This document shows positions 7,121-15,855 of a DNA stretch of 22,591 nucleotides, one piece after another. The stretch comes from JAVBNN01 sp031551525 (GTDB lineage: Bacteria > Bacillota > Negativicutes > Acidaminococcales > JAISLQ01). Below the pieces are notes generated by a model that was given only the letters and a program-made list of their open reading frames with translations, was not told the origin of the DNA and ran no database searches. Position 1 is the first letter of the stretch, and the number at the start of each line of letters is the position of its first letter. The DNA is taken from assembly GCA_031551525.1 (NCBI GenBank), contig JAVBNN010000037.1, positions 1-22,591 of the forward strand, written 5' to 3'. Position numbers and translations under genes: made by a program.

Positions 7121-8275
7121 TTAGATATTGTTTAGTATACAGGCCTGCGACGAATCCGCAAGGCATTTTTCAACAGCAGCTTTTACATCTTCCACCGGTA
7201 TTGCGTCAAGATACCGCTCGTCAGTATCCGTATCAACCTCCTTTGGCAGTTCCCGATAATCACCTGCCCATAAGAGTATATGGGGCGACTCCCACGGATG
7301 CCACTGTTTTCTGTTAGTCGGGCCGAAAAGCACCACCGACGGAGTCTTTAGCGCCGCCGCCATATGCATCGGCGCCGAATCCACACCCACAAATAGCTTA
7401 GCCTTGTCGATAAATACCGCCAATTCAGACAGTTCCAGCATACCCGCTAAATTAACTAGTCGGTTTTGATCGTACCGTGAACCACACCCCGCTATGATAC
7501 TATCGACAATACTCATTTCATCCGTATTTTTTCCAGACGTAATTACTACCGTTTCCCCTTTTTCCAGTAAGTGGCCTATCAGTTCGCTGAATTTCCCAGG
7601 CGGCCACATTTTAAATCCCCAGAAAGCCGTAGGTTGAATCAATATGTATTCTTTCAAATTGTACTGTTGGCATACACCATCAACTTTTTCCATGTCGCTT
7701 TTTTGATAATGCATGGTAACTTTTGTTATGATTTTAGGCACATTGAGCGGCTCCAATATACTTAAATTATGCATTACCGTATGCCGTTCATTATATAGCC
7801 CCATATCTATCAACTCAGAATGCAGCATTTTCCAGAACATATTATTGCGTTTCGGGTAGTCAAAACCAACGCTGAACTTCGGATGCAGTAAATAAGCATA
7901 GAAACCTGCCCGCCACCGGTCAGTCAAGTTGATTACACAATCATACCTGGTCTGATTAAGTTCTTTCAGTAACTTAAACTCCCCGCTATATTGTCTTCGT
8001 ATACCTAGACTTTTAAGATTTCTGTCCACCTTGAAAATCTTATTTATCATGCCGTCTTTGGGCAAAATTGCCTCTGTCCCGGCATAAACCACCACATCTA
8101 CTGATGCATTGGGGTAGTTTAGCAAAAGCGTGGACAATAAAGGTGTCAGCAATAGTGTGTCGCCAAAGCGTTCAAGTTTTATCACCAGGATATTCCGTAC
8201 ATTTGCCCGCTCTGCCAACATATCGGCCCGCCGGACAGATTTTATTTTATCAACTAACATCTTGCCGCCCATCAC
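7121..8275 (-). CDS. GT9 heptosyltransferase, WaaQ-like
   Basis: A 384-residue glycosyltransferase family 9 protein of two Rossmann-like halves (GT-B). It would use ADP-heptose at the cytoplasmic face. Visible features: NILVIKLERFGDTLLLTPLL (28-47), the N-terminal family signature; VINLTDRWRAGFYAYLL (114-130); PTAFWGFKMWPPGKFSEL (215-232); GVDSAPMHMAAALKTP (297-312); LFGPTNRKQWHPW (316-328). The tail RYLDAIPVEDVKAAVEKCL resembles WaaQ (heptosyltransferase III) more than WaaC or WaaF, and it lacks the C-terminal cysteine cluster of the two GT9 proteins at 10243-12323. The GTG at 8275, ATG at 8272 and ATG at 8260 are all possible starts; AAGG lies very close to the first two. A gap of 136 bases upstream separates it from the core operon; I saw no confident promoter or terminator there. 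Confidence 0.85.
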   Translation of the reverse strand: MMGGKMLVDKIKSVRRADMLAERANVRNILVIKLERFGDTLLLTPLLSTLLLNYPNASVDVVVYAGTEAILPKDGMINKIFKVDRNLKSLGIRRQYSGEFKLLKELNQTRYDCVINLTDRWRAGFYAYLLHPKFSVGFDYPKRNNMFWKMLHSELIDMGLYNERHTVMHNLSILEPLNVPKIITKVTMHYQKSDMEKVDGVCQQYNLKEYILIQPTAFWGFKMWPPGKFSELIGHLLEKGETVVITSGKNTDEMSIVDSIIAGCGSRYDQNRLVNLAGMLELSELAVFIDKAKLFVGVDSAPMHMAAALKTPSVVLFGPTNRKQWHPWESPHILLWAGDYRELPKEVDTDTDERYLDAIPVEDVKAAVEKCLADSSQACILNNI

Positions 8276-8411
8276 CTTGTCATTTATCTTATGATAACTA
8301 TCTGTTTAATTAGTTACTACTGTGGTAGCAATAACCTTTTAATGCAAAACCTAAAATGTTCGTCGAAAATTACGAGGTCACTATAATAGCCATATAAAAG
8401 CAACCTTTATT

Positions 8412-10241
8412 TTATATTTTTTTTACTTGTTCCAAACAGTTCCTGCGCATATTGGCGATGACTGTCGGGGTGGAAAATTTATCCACGCTTTTCTGCACTT
8501 TTTCGGCATCAGGTAAAATCGCCGGATCATCAATTATATTTTGCAAGAGTTCCGCAAGCCTGTTTACATCACGCGGCGGGTAGAGCCAGCCATTTTCACC
8601 GTTTATTATTATTTCGCGCGGCCCGGAAGGGCAGTCGGCACTTACGCAAGGTATCCCCCTTTGCATTGCTTCCACAAGCACCATGCCAAAGGCCTCAAAC
8701 TCTGAAGTAAGCACCAGCGCGCTTGCTTCAGTGACGGCGGACCACGGTTCGGACAGCCAGCCCGTCCAGGTAATTTTGTCATAAATTCCCAGTTTTTCCG
8801 CCAAAATCTTTAATTCATATTCATCCTGCCCGTCCCCGACTATCATTGCCCGCCAAGGACCCTTTACACACACTAACGCCCGCAAAAAATCTCCTACGCA
8901 TTTTTCACGTTCCATCACAAGCCGACCCATATAAACAAAAACCGGACTTGCAGACCTTGGCAAAAGTTGCTCTTTATCAGCAGGATTATAGATAATACTT
9001 GTTTTATCCTTTGTTATGCCAAATCCCGTCAATTCTTCCGCCATACCGGACGATATGCAAAAATGCCAATCTGCAGCCAGTACCCTGCTTTTTCTTTTTT
9101 CACCGATAGTGGAGTGTAACCAGGAAATAACACATGCCTTTTTGTCAAATATGTCCCTGTACCAACAGGAATACATGACCGCCTTGGCATCTGCCGCCAC
9201 AATGACCTCCGGTTGTAGCCGAAAAAGCACATAAAACATATGCAGTACAAGCAATGGATACTCCAGCCACCTTGCCGCAAACCACAGTTTTATATGCGGA
9301 ACCTTGTCCACCCAATCGGAAGGCGAACCCGTCCGTCTGGAAACTATCAAGTCCACCTTGTCGTCAGCATATTTCCAGTTTTGTATGGTTTTGGAGACTA
9401 CCGTTTCCATACCGCCTTTGCCAGATACATACCGTGCTACGACAAACGCAATTTTGGCCCCCTTGCGTTTAGGCAAAGAAACAGTTTCGTCATTTTTGTT
9501 TTGTATCTGTAAATAGTTTAATTTGGTGTATTTTAATAAAGTGTAAGTAAAATTAAAACAGCAAACTACCAAACCGGTCAGGCCATCCAGAAAACCGGTT
9601 TTTATCACTACCATTTTAAAAAGTGCATATACCGCATGTATGAATCCCTCTACCAAATTAGTGCGTTTGCCCTTGCCATAAGCTTCTTCCGCCCAAATGG
9701 TAGTATAGTTGTTTAACTTTTTAAAATATTGCTCAAAACTGTCATATGTATAATGATCAAGACTGCCGGTCAAAAATTCTTCTGAAAGACCGCTTCCCAG
9801 GTTTTCATGCACGGCACCAGCCCACACTGCTTTGCCCCGGGGGTAAAGCCGCCTTACTTTATCCGGCCGGAAAACGCCGTAGCCAAATTGCTTACCGAAA
9901 GCATGGTTTGTGCGGCGAAAGCAATATATCCTGTTTATTCCGGCGTCCACGACCCTTTTGATATTATCCGCCAGTTGGTCAGAAATGCGCTCATCGGCGT
10001 CTATCTGCAATATCCAGTCAGCGTCTGTTTTATCGTGGATAAAATTACGCGCCGCCGCAAAATCACTGTCCCAGGCGCGACTTAAAATCTTGGCGCCCTG
10101 CGCTTCAGCCAATTCGACAGTCCTATCACTACTGCCCGAGTCAATTACAAATATCTCATCGGTGACCTTTTGCACCGACTGTACAGCTTTTACGATATGT
10201 CTTTCTTCATTGCAGGTAAGAATCACCGCGCACAGCGACAT
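8412..10241 (-). CDS. Bifunctional glycosyltransferase: GT2 (WaaE/KdtX-like) fused to GT4 (WaaB-like)
   Basis: A 609-residue fusion. Residues 1 to about 245 are a GT-A family 2 domain: VILTCNEERHI (6-16), IDSGSSDRT (33-41), QIDADERI (79-86, with the nucleotide-sugar DxD-type Asp81/Asp83), and VHENL (144-148), as in WaaE/KdtX core glucosyltransferases. A hydrophobic stretch (about 200-240) links it to a GT-B family 4 domain (about 262-609). That domain has VSGKGGMETV (272-281), ISSGM, YMGRL, VGDGQDEY, EFEAFGMVLVEAM (514-526, the E-x7-E motif) and IPCVSADCPSGPREII (530-545), strongly like WaaB LPS galactosyltransferase. It probably adds two successive core sugars. The start ATG at 10241 is one base after the stop of the upstream GT9 gene. 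Sugar donors cannot be read from sequence. Confidence 0.88.
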   Translation of the reverse strand: MSLCAVILTCNEERHIVKAVQSVQKVTDEIFVIDSGSSDRTVELAEAQGAKILSRAWDSDFAAARNFIHDKTDADWILQIDADERISDQLADNIKRVVDAGINRIYCFRRTNHAFGKQFGYGVFRPDKVRRLYPRGKAVWAGAVHENLGSGLSEEFLTGSLDHYTYDSFEQYFKKLNNYTTIWAEEAYGKGKRTNLVEGFIHAVYALFKMVVIKTGFLDGLTGLVVCCFNFTYTLLKYTKLNYLQIQNKNDETVSLPKRKGAKIAFVVARYVSGKGGMETVVSKTIQNWKYADDKVDLIVSRRTGSPSDWVDKVPHIKLWFAARWLEYPLLVLHMFYVLFRLQPEVIVAADAKAVMYSCWYRDIFDKKACVISWLHSTIGEKRKSRVLAADWHFCISSGMAEELTGFGITKDKTSIIYNPADKEQLLPRSASPVFVYMGRLVMEREKCVGDFLRALVCVKGPWRAMIVGDGQDEYELKILAEKLGIYDKITWTGWLSEPWSAVTEASALVLTSEFEAFGMVLVEAMQRGIPCVSADCPSGPREIIINGENGWLYPPRDVNRLAELLQNIIDDPAILPDAEKVQKSVDKFSTPTVIANMRRNCLEQVKKI

Positions 10242-10242
10242 A

Positions 10243-11280
10243 TTATTTCCCTTTCGCCAGGCTGGCGTACGCCGCCTCCAGTACTTGTTTCACCGACAGG
10301 TCTTCCATACAGCGCATGTCAGTGCATTGGTGTTTCATGCGTTCCCGGCAACCTGTGCAGGGCGGCTCGGCCCGCACAACCGTCGCCCGGTCAAATTTAT
10401 ACGGCCCATAAAGTTCTGCTTTAGAAGGCCCATAGAGGGCCACCAGAGGCACTTTCTGGCTTACCGCCAAATGCATGGGGCCGCTGTCATTGGTTATTAA
10501 AAGTTCCAGCCGGCTTAAGGCAGCCGTAAGGGCGCCCAGGCCAAACTCGCCTGTGGCGACGAGCGGCCGCGTAGACATATGGCTGACTGCCGTTGCTACC
10601 GCCGGCAGTTCATCCTTACTGCCCAAAAATACTGTTTTATAGCCTCGTCCCGCCACAGCATCCGCCACTGCGGCAAACCGCTCCGGTAGCCAGCGCTTGG
10701 TAGCCGAGGCGCTGCCTATATTAAAACCTATCAGTTTATCTTGGGCAGTTATAGCGTTTTTTCGCCAAAACTCCTCTGCCTGTTCTTTATATCCCGGCAA
10801 CAGCATCACTTTCAAACCATCGTTTGTCAAGTCAGTATCGACCAGTTGGCTGAGTGTCGACAGATACATGTCTGCGGCGTGTGCCTGCCGGTCAAGTTTA
10901 AGTTTATGGTCAAAAAACAGTTTAAATATCTTTGGTGTGGCGCCGATTTTATATTTCGCCCCGCTGAATGCCGCCAAAAAAGTACAGCGCTCACTGGGAT
11001 TGAGATTTATCACCAGATCGAAGTTTTTTTGCTGTAATTTTTTGCTGTACTGCCACAAGGCGGAGAACTTGTTGTCCTTGCCCTTGCGGTCAATGGTCAG
11101 TATTTCATCTATATCGGGATTGCCCGCCATGACTTCCCGCCACCGCACATCCTGTAAAAGAGTTATTTTCGCCTGCGGTGCCGCACGGCGCAAAGCAGTA
11201 AGAAAAGGAGTGATAAGCACCAGATCGCCCAGTTGCATGAGAAAGGTTACCAGTATGGTGTTGGCTTTATTTATTTCCAT
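10243..11280 (-). CDS. GT9 LPS heptosyltransferase, WaaF-like (heptosyltransferase II)
   Basis: A 345-residue GT9 protein. NTILVTFLMQLGDLVLITPF (7-26) is the N-terminal signature; LVINLNPSERCTFLAAFSGA is the acceptor-side segment; GFNIGSASATKRWLPERFAA and TNDSGPMHLAVSQKVPLVAL (donor side) and LYGPSKAELYGPY follow. It is expected to add the second heptose to the inner core from ADP-L-glycero-D-manno-heptose. The C-terminus has four cysteines (C308, C311, C319, C324). The ATG overlaps the stop of the preceding gene by one base (TAATG), so translation is probably coupled. The II versus III assignment is tentative. Confidence 0.85.
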   Translation of the reverse strand: MEINKANTILVTFLMQLGDLVLITPFLTALRRAAPQAKITLLQDVRWREVMAGNPDIDEILTIDRKGKDNKFSALWQYSKKLQQKNFDLVINLNPSERCTFLAAFSGAKYKIGATPKIFKLFFDHKLKLDRQAHAADMYLSTLSQLVDTDLTNDGLKVMLLPGYKEQAEEFWRKNAITAQDKLIGFNIGSASATKRWLPERFAAVADAVAGRGYKTVFLGSKDELPAVATAVSHMSTRPLVATGEFGLGALTAALSRLELLITNDSGPMHLAVSQKVPLVALYGPSKAELYGPYKFDRATVVRAEPPCTGCRERMKHQCTDMRCMEDLSVKQVLEAAYASLAKGK

Positions 11281-12323
11281 TATGCATTCTCCGTAACCAG
11301 ATGCGGCAAACAGGCGTCAAATACCCTGTCCACACTGATATCGTCCATGCAGATGAATTTTGTAGGGCAGGTACGTTTAAAGCAGGGGGAACACTCCGCC
11401 GCGGTAATAACACTGGTATTAAGGTCGCCATAGGGATACGAACGGTCGGAACTGCTAGGACCGAACATAGCAACTGTCGGTACTGTAGCTGCGGCCGCCA
11501 CATGCAATGGTCCAGAGTCACCACCCACACACAAACAGGAGTTTTTTATCAAGGCGGCTATATCCAGCATGGTGGTCTCGCCAACAAGATCGGCCACCTG
11601 CGGCAAATCTGCCTGTTCTTTTATTTTAGCCCCTTTTTCTCTATCCGCCGGCCCGCCGGCTATCACCACCGCTACGCCTTCGCTGACAATTTTTTTCGCT
11701 AAAGCAGCATAGCGTTCAATAGCCCACTCCTTGGTCACCCAGCCTGCGCCAGGGAAAAAAAGCGCATATTGCCCCGTTATGCCCTGTTGGCGTAATATAG
11801 CCTTCATTTTAGTTTCCTGATCCGCAAAACCCGGCAGCGGAAAAACCGCTTTATCCACTTGTGCGCCCAGATATCTTATAACATCAAGATATCGCTCTAC
11901 TATGTGATTTTTGCTGTTAGGGCCACAAATAGCACGCGTTACCAAAAAACTGCCTTCACGCATCTCACAATAGCCGATACGGTTTGAACAGCCGGAAAGA
12001 AGCGCCACCAGAGAGCTTTTCATAAGTCCCTGCAAATCAATGACCAGGTCAAAATGATGGTTCTGCAGCCTTTTTCTCAGTTTTTGCAAATATATGAGTT
12101 TGCCCCATACGCTTTTCTTTTTAAGATCATTTTTATAAAAAATTATTTTTTCATCTATATAAGGCGCCTCCGGCAAAAGATCGGCAAACTGCGGCTCAAC
12201 CACCCAGCTTATTCTAGCCGCCGGATAAAGGCTGCGCAAAGCATGAAGAGATGGCAAAGCGTGTATAATGTCGCCCCAGGCGCTCATTTTTATGACCAGG
12301 ATGTTTGTATACTGTTCAGACAT
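11280..12323 (-). CDS. GT9 LPS heptosyltransferase, WaaC-like (heptosyltransferase I)
   Basis: A 347-residue GT9 protein. The opening NILVIKMSAWGDIIHALPSL is the form typical of WaaC, which adds the first heptose to Kdo. LVIDLQGLMKSSLVALLSG, then FPGAGWVTKEWAIERYAALA (substrate-binding strand and helix) and GGDSGPLHVAAAATVPTVAM (donor pocket) follow in family order. The C-terminus carries C311, C314, C319 and C325 in a PCFKRTCP-type segment found in many heptosyltransferases of this kind. It sits 15 bases after gmhB and overlaps the next GT9 by one base. The product of the four heptose genes upstream is its donor. The WaaC name rests on the N-terminal half only. Confidence 0.85.
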   Translation of the reverse strand: MSEQYTNILVIKMSAWGDIIHALPSLHALRSLYPAARISWVVEPQFADLLPEAPYIDEKIIFYKNDLKKKSVWGKLIYLQKLRKRLQNHHFDLVIDLQGLMKSSLVALLSGCSNRIGYCEMREGSFLVTRAICGPNSKNHIVERYLDVIRYLGAQVDKAVFPLPGFADQETKMKAILRQQGITGQYALFFPGAGWVTKEWAIERYAALAKKIVSEGVAVVIAGGPADREKGAKIKEQADLPQVADLVGETTMLDIAALIKNSCLCVGGDSGPLHVAAAATVPTVAMFGPSSSDRSYPYGDLNTSVITAAECSPCFKRTCPTKFICMDDISVDRVFDACLPHLVTENA

Positions 12324-12338
12324 CAGGCGCCTCTTTCT

Positions 12339-12833
12339 TCAAAATAGGCCCTCCACGAAGTTTTTCAGGTTCCCCTGTTTATAAAGATAGCCTTTTATAC
12401 CGGCATTTTCAGCCGCCTTAACATCTGTCGGCTTGTCGCCGACCAGAAAGGTTTTTTCCTTATCTATAGCAAAGTCGCCAAGTGCCGCTTCTATCATGCC
12501 GGGAGCCGGTTTGCGGCAGTCGCATTCCCTGGTGTAGCCCGGCACACTGCCATCCGGATGGTGCGGGCAGTAGTAAAAAGCATCGATTTGCGTTCCAATC
12601 TTTGCTAACTCTTCTTGCATAAAGGCGTGCAGGTTTTTTATATCATCTTCGCTATAGAAACCCCGCGCTACTCCGCTTTGGTTGGTAACCACAAACACCA
12701 GATAGTCTTTTTGGCTTAGCAAAGCTATTGCTTCCCGCGCCCCTTCGTTCCATTCAAAATCCTTCGGTTGAAAAATATAGCCCTTATCTATGTTCAAAAC
12801 ACCGTCCCGGTCAAAAAAAACAGCCGGTTTCAT
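12339..12833 (-). CDS. gmhB: D-glycero-D-manno-heptose-1,7-bisphosphate 7-phosphatase
   Basis: A 164-residue HAD phosphatase. It removes the 7-phosphate of heptose-1,7-bisphosphate between the kinase and adenylyltransferase steps of HldE. FFDRDGVLN (6-14) holds the nucleophile D8 and acid/base D10; VVTNQSG (48-54) is HAD motif II; RKPAPGM (107-113) and VGDKPTD (131-137) are motifs III and IV. The zinc-binding loop of GmhB is intact: C89, H91, C104, C106 in YCPHHPDG and RECDCRKP. Length is normal. The start ATG overlaps the hldD stop by four bases (ATGA), implying translational coupling. Confidence 0.95.
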   Translation of the reverse strand: MKPAVFFDRDGVLNIDKGYIFQPKDFEWNEGAREAIALLSQKDYLVFVVTNQSGVARGFYSEDDIKNLHAFMQEELAKIGTQIDAFYYCPHHPDGSVPGYTRECDCRKPAPGMIEAALGDFAIDKEKTFLVGDKPTDVKAAENAGIKGYLYKQGNLKNFVEGLF

Positions 12834-13795
12834 CCGAAGTACCCGTCGTTGTCCGCTAAAAGCGCGCAGTATTCCGCCACGGCTTTTGCCAGCGGCGTAA
12901 AGCCGCCGTCATAACCGGCCGCCAGCAGTTTAGAGGTATCGGCCCGTGTGTAACTTTGGTATTTACCGCGCAATTTATCCGGGAACGGCACATATTCCAG
13001 CTCACCGGCGCCAAAATGGTCGACTACGGCTTTGGCTACCATATTAAAGGCGTTCGCCTCACCTGTACCGCAGTTGAACACACCACTCAAGCAAGGATTG
13101 TTAGCAAAAAACAGATTGACTTTGACCACATCTTTTACATAAATAAAGTCGCGCTGTTGTTCGCCGTCGCCGTAATCGTCCGCACCTTTGAAAAGCTGGA
13201 TTTTTCCAGTTTCCTGCATCTGACGGAACAACTGATAGGCGATAGACGCCATGCGTCCTTTATGGTTTTCCTGCGGCCCGAATACGTTAAAATACCTCAG
13301 CCCGACTACCTGGCTACGGGCTTGCGGCAGATGCCGCGCCACATAACGGTCAAAAAACAGTTTAGAGTAGGCATACACGTTGAGCGCCTGCTCACATTCC
13401 GGTTTTTCACTGAATCCCCGAGCACCGCTGCCATAAGTAGAAGCAGATGAAGCATAGATGAACGGTATCCTTCTCTCCAGACAAAAATGCAGTAGCTGTT
13501 TGCTGTAATCAAAATTGTTTTCCATCATATACTTGCCGTTATACTCCATGGTATCCGAACAAGCGCCCTGATGATACATTATCTCTATATTTTCATAGTT
13601 GAACACACCCTGTTTGAGCGCGTCGCTGAAAGCATGTTTGTCCATAAAGTCGAGTGCTTTGAGACCGCTCAAGTTACGCGCCTTGTCTGCATTGGTAAGA
13701 TTGTCTACGATAAGGATGTCGCCGCGTCCCTGCTCGTTGAGCTCTCTGACCAGGTTGCTGCCGATAAACCCGGCCCCGCCGGTAACGATGATCAT
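12830..13795 (-). CDS. hldD: ADP-L-glycero-D-manno-heptose 6-epimerase
   Basis: A 321-residue extended short-chain dehydrogenase. It turns ADP-D-glycero-D-manno-heptose into the L-glycero form, the last step of heptose donor synthesis. MIIVTGGAGFIGSN (1-14) is the NADP-binding loop; YHQGACSDT (74-82); the Tyr-Lys pair is Y141/K145 in YAYSK, and K179 in ENHKGRMAS corresponds to the second essential Lys of the E. coli enzyme. DGEQQRDFIYVKDV (210-223) is also typical. Length is usual for the family. The ATG overlaps the hldE stop by four bases, and its own stop overlaps gmhB. Confidence 0.95.
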   Translation of the reverse strand: MIIVTGGAGFIGSNLVRELNEQGRGDILIVDNLTNADKARNLSGLKALDFMDKHAFSDALKQGVFNYENIEIMYHQGACSDTMEYNGKYMMENNFDYSKQLLHFCLERRIPFIYASSASTYGSGARGFSEKPECEQALNVYAYSKLFFDRYVARHLPQARSQVVGLRYFNVFGPQENHKGRMASIAYQLFRQMQETGKIQLFKGADDYGDGEQQRDFIYVKDVVKVNLFFANNPCLSGVFNCGTGEANAFNMVAKAVVDHFGAGELEYVPFPDKLRGKYQSYTRADTSKLLAAGYDGGFTPLAKAVAEYCALLADNDGYFG

Positions 13796-15270
13796 AATTT
13801 GCCCCCCTCGACCAATTTCCTGATTTTCTCTATAACGCCGGTGGTGGAGTAACCTTCTTCAAAATCGATTATTTTCACCTCGCCGGCGTACTGCCGGCCC
13901 GCCACTTCGTCCACCGCATAGTCGCCGCCTTTGACTAGTACATCAGGCTTTACCGCGCTAAGCAGTTCCTCCGGCGTATCTTCTGCAAACAAAACCACCG
14001 CATCCACACAGCCTAAAGCGGATAGTACCCGCGCGCGGTCCAGTTCACACACCAGAGGCCTGGTTTCTCCCTTGAGCTTTTTTACCGAGTTGTCAGAATT
14101 CAGGCCGATTATCAAATGATCGCCCAAGGCACGGGCTTTTTCCAGGTAGGTCACATGGCCGGTATGCAAAATATCAAAACAGCCATTGGTAAATACCACT
14201 CTTTCCCCACGCTGCCGCCAGCCGGCGGCCAGCATCTCGACTTCCCGCCGGTTGAGCGGCCGGTACTTTTTGCCCGCGCTGCGTTCTTCGCACAATACTT
14301 CGTTTAAAAGCTCGTCCCTTCTGATCGCATAAGTACCTACCCGCCCGACGACTATGCCCGCCGCCTGGTTAGCCAAAAGGGCCGCCTCGCCGGAGGGTAA
14401 CCCGCCAGCCAGCGTAGCCAGAAAAACTGCCGCCACCGTATCGCCGGCGCCCGACACATCATAAACTTCACGCGCCGCGGCCGGTACAGTAAAGGCTTCT
14501 TCTTCCGCGACAAAGGACAGACCCTTTTCCGACCTGGTCACCAGGACAGAGGCCACCCCATACTGGCAGATAGCGTCGCGGGCCGCGTTTACTATCTGTA
14601 GCGTTTCGTTCGGCAAGACCCGGCCGACCGCCTCACCCATCTCTTTTACATTGGGCGTAATGCAATCGGCGCCCTGGTATTTAGCCCATTCGCTGCCTTT
14701 AGGGTCAACCAGGACAGGAATATTGGCCTCGTGAGCCTTTTGGATAAGCCACGGGCAGATAGTTGATGAACAGACGCCTTTGGCGTAGTCGGAAATCACC
14801 AGACCATCAAGGCCGTTTGCTACCAGCCCTTTAAACCATGTTTGAAGGCTGCATTCTTCCTGCGGCGACAGTACGCCTGTTTCTTCAAAGTCCAAGCGCA
14901 ACATTTGCTGGTTGGAACCCAATATACGCAGTTTAGTGATGGTTTTTCGTTCTTGGCCGGTAATAAGGCCACTGCTGTCTATGGCGGCCTTATTAAGTAA
15001 ATCCAGTAATTTACCTCTGTTCTCATCCAGCCCGCTTACGCCGCCTAAATAGACTTTCGCACCCAGAAACGCCAAATTAGCGGCTACATTGGCCGCGCCG
15101 CCCAGGCTGGCTGACTGCCCGGTGACTCTCGTCACCGGCACCGGCGCTTCCGGCGAAATACGCTTTACTTCGCCGTAATAATAGCAATCGAGCATCACGT
15201 CGCCCACAACAGCGATCTTTAGCTTATCCGCCTGTTCTGTCAGAAATGATATGCTATCTGGCTTATTCAT
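13792..15270 (-). CDS. hldE: Bifunctional heptose 7-phosphate kinase / heptose 1-phosphate adenylyltransferase
   Basis: About 492 residues with both HldE domains fused. The N-terminal PfkB/ribokinase domain has VVGDVMLD near 21-28, GGAANVAANLAFLG, and the catalytic GAGDT near 274-278. The C-terminal nucleotidyltransferase domain has FTNGCFDILHTGH near 360-372 (HxGH) and ends with GYSTTGVIEKI. It phosphorylates heptose 7-phosphate at C1 and, after GmhB acts, transfers AMP from ATP. Three in-frame starts exist (GTG 15294, ATG 15282, ATG 15270). I chose 15270, which overlaps the gmhA stop by eight bases and gives a usual N-terminus; the others add residues not expected in the family. None has a strong Shine-Dalgarno, fitting translation coupled to gmhA. 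Confidence 0.94.
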   Translation of the reverse strand: MNKPDSISFLTEQADKLKIAVVGDVMLDCYYYGEVKRISPEAPVPVTRVTGQSASLGGAANVAANLAFLGAKVYLGGVSGLDENRGKLLDLLNKAAIDSSGLITGQERKTITKLRILGSNQQMLRLDFEETGVLSPQEECSLQTWFKGLVANGLDGLVISDYAKGVCSSTICPWLIQKAHEANIPVLVDPKGSEWAKYQGADCITPNVKEMGEAVGRVLPNETLQIVNAARDAICQYGVASVLVTRSEKGLSFVAEEEAFTVPAAAREVYDVSGAGDTVAAVFLATLAGGLPSGEAALLANQAAGIVVGRVGTYAIRRDELLNEVLCEERSAGKKYRPLNRREVEMLAAGWRQRGERVVFTNGCFDILHTGHVTYLEKARALGDHLIIGLNSDNSVKKLKGETRPLVCELDRARVLSALGCVDAVVLFAEDTPEELLSAVKPDVLVKGGDYAVDEVAGRQYAGEVKIIDFEEGYSTTGVIEKIRKLVEGGKL

Positions 15271-15835
15271 TTTCCAAGTCATCCAATAGTTCACAGAGTA
15301 TATGCCCGATCAGGATATGCGCCTCCTGTACGCGCGCGGTAGCCTGGGCCGGCACATTCAGGCATAGGCTGCATATCTGCTCTATTTTACCGCCATCGCG
15401 CCCGGTCAGTCCGATGGTCTTTATGCCCATACTTTTCGCTTTTTCGATCGCCGCCAGCACATTATCACTGTTGCCGGAGGTGGAAATGCCGATGAGCACA
15501 TCTCCTTCGCAACCTATGCCACCCACCTGGCGGGCGAAGATTTCCCGGAAACCATAGTCGTTGCCCACCGCCGTGAGTATCGAGGTGTCGGTCGTCAGAG
15601 CTACCGCCGCCAAACCGCCTCTTTCACGCTGAAACCGACCGACCAGTTCCGCCGCTAGGTGCTGGCTGTCGGCCGCGCTGCCGCCGTTACCGCAAAGTAG
15701 CACCTTATTGCCGCGCGTCATGGCTTCAGCGCACATAGCCGCTGCTTCCGCAATTTTGCCAACCATGGACGCCTTTACTATATCTATGGTTTTCTGATGC
15801 TCGTTTATTGATTTTTCCACGATGTCATAACGCAT
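15263..15835 (-). CDS. gmhA: Sedoheptulose 7-phosphate isomerase
   Basis: A 190-residue SIS-domain isomerase that converts sedoheptulose 7-phosphate to heptose 7-phosphate, the entry step of the pathway. LLCGNGGSAADSQHLAAE (46-63) binds phosphate, and ISTSGNSDNV (117-126) is the second sugar-phosphate loop. E63 and H178 fall where the catalytic Glu65 and His180 of E. coli GmhA lie. Length matches the family. The ATG at 15835 follows GGAAAA, and the gene starts 20 bases after the LptD-like stop, so it is in the same operon. Confidence 0.95.
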   Translation of the reverse strand: MRYDIVEKSINEHQKTIDIVKASMVGKIAEAAAMCAEAMTRGNKVLLCGNGGSAADSQHLAAELVGRFQRERGGLAAVALTTDTSILTAVGNDYGFREIFARQVGGIGCEGDVLIGISTSGNSDNVLAAIEKAKSMGIKTIGLTGRDGGKIEQICSLCLNVPAQATARVQEAHILIGHILCELLDDLENE

Positions 15836-15855
15836 TTTTCCGTACCAGCCTTTCT

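Noticed and set aside
15271..15294. Longer HldE start codons at 15294 (GTG) and 15282 (ATG)
   Set aside because: They add residues (including two Trp) not expected in the family and lack a Shine-Dalgarno; they cannot be fully excluded without N-terminal data.
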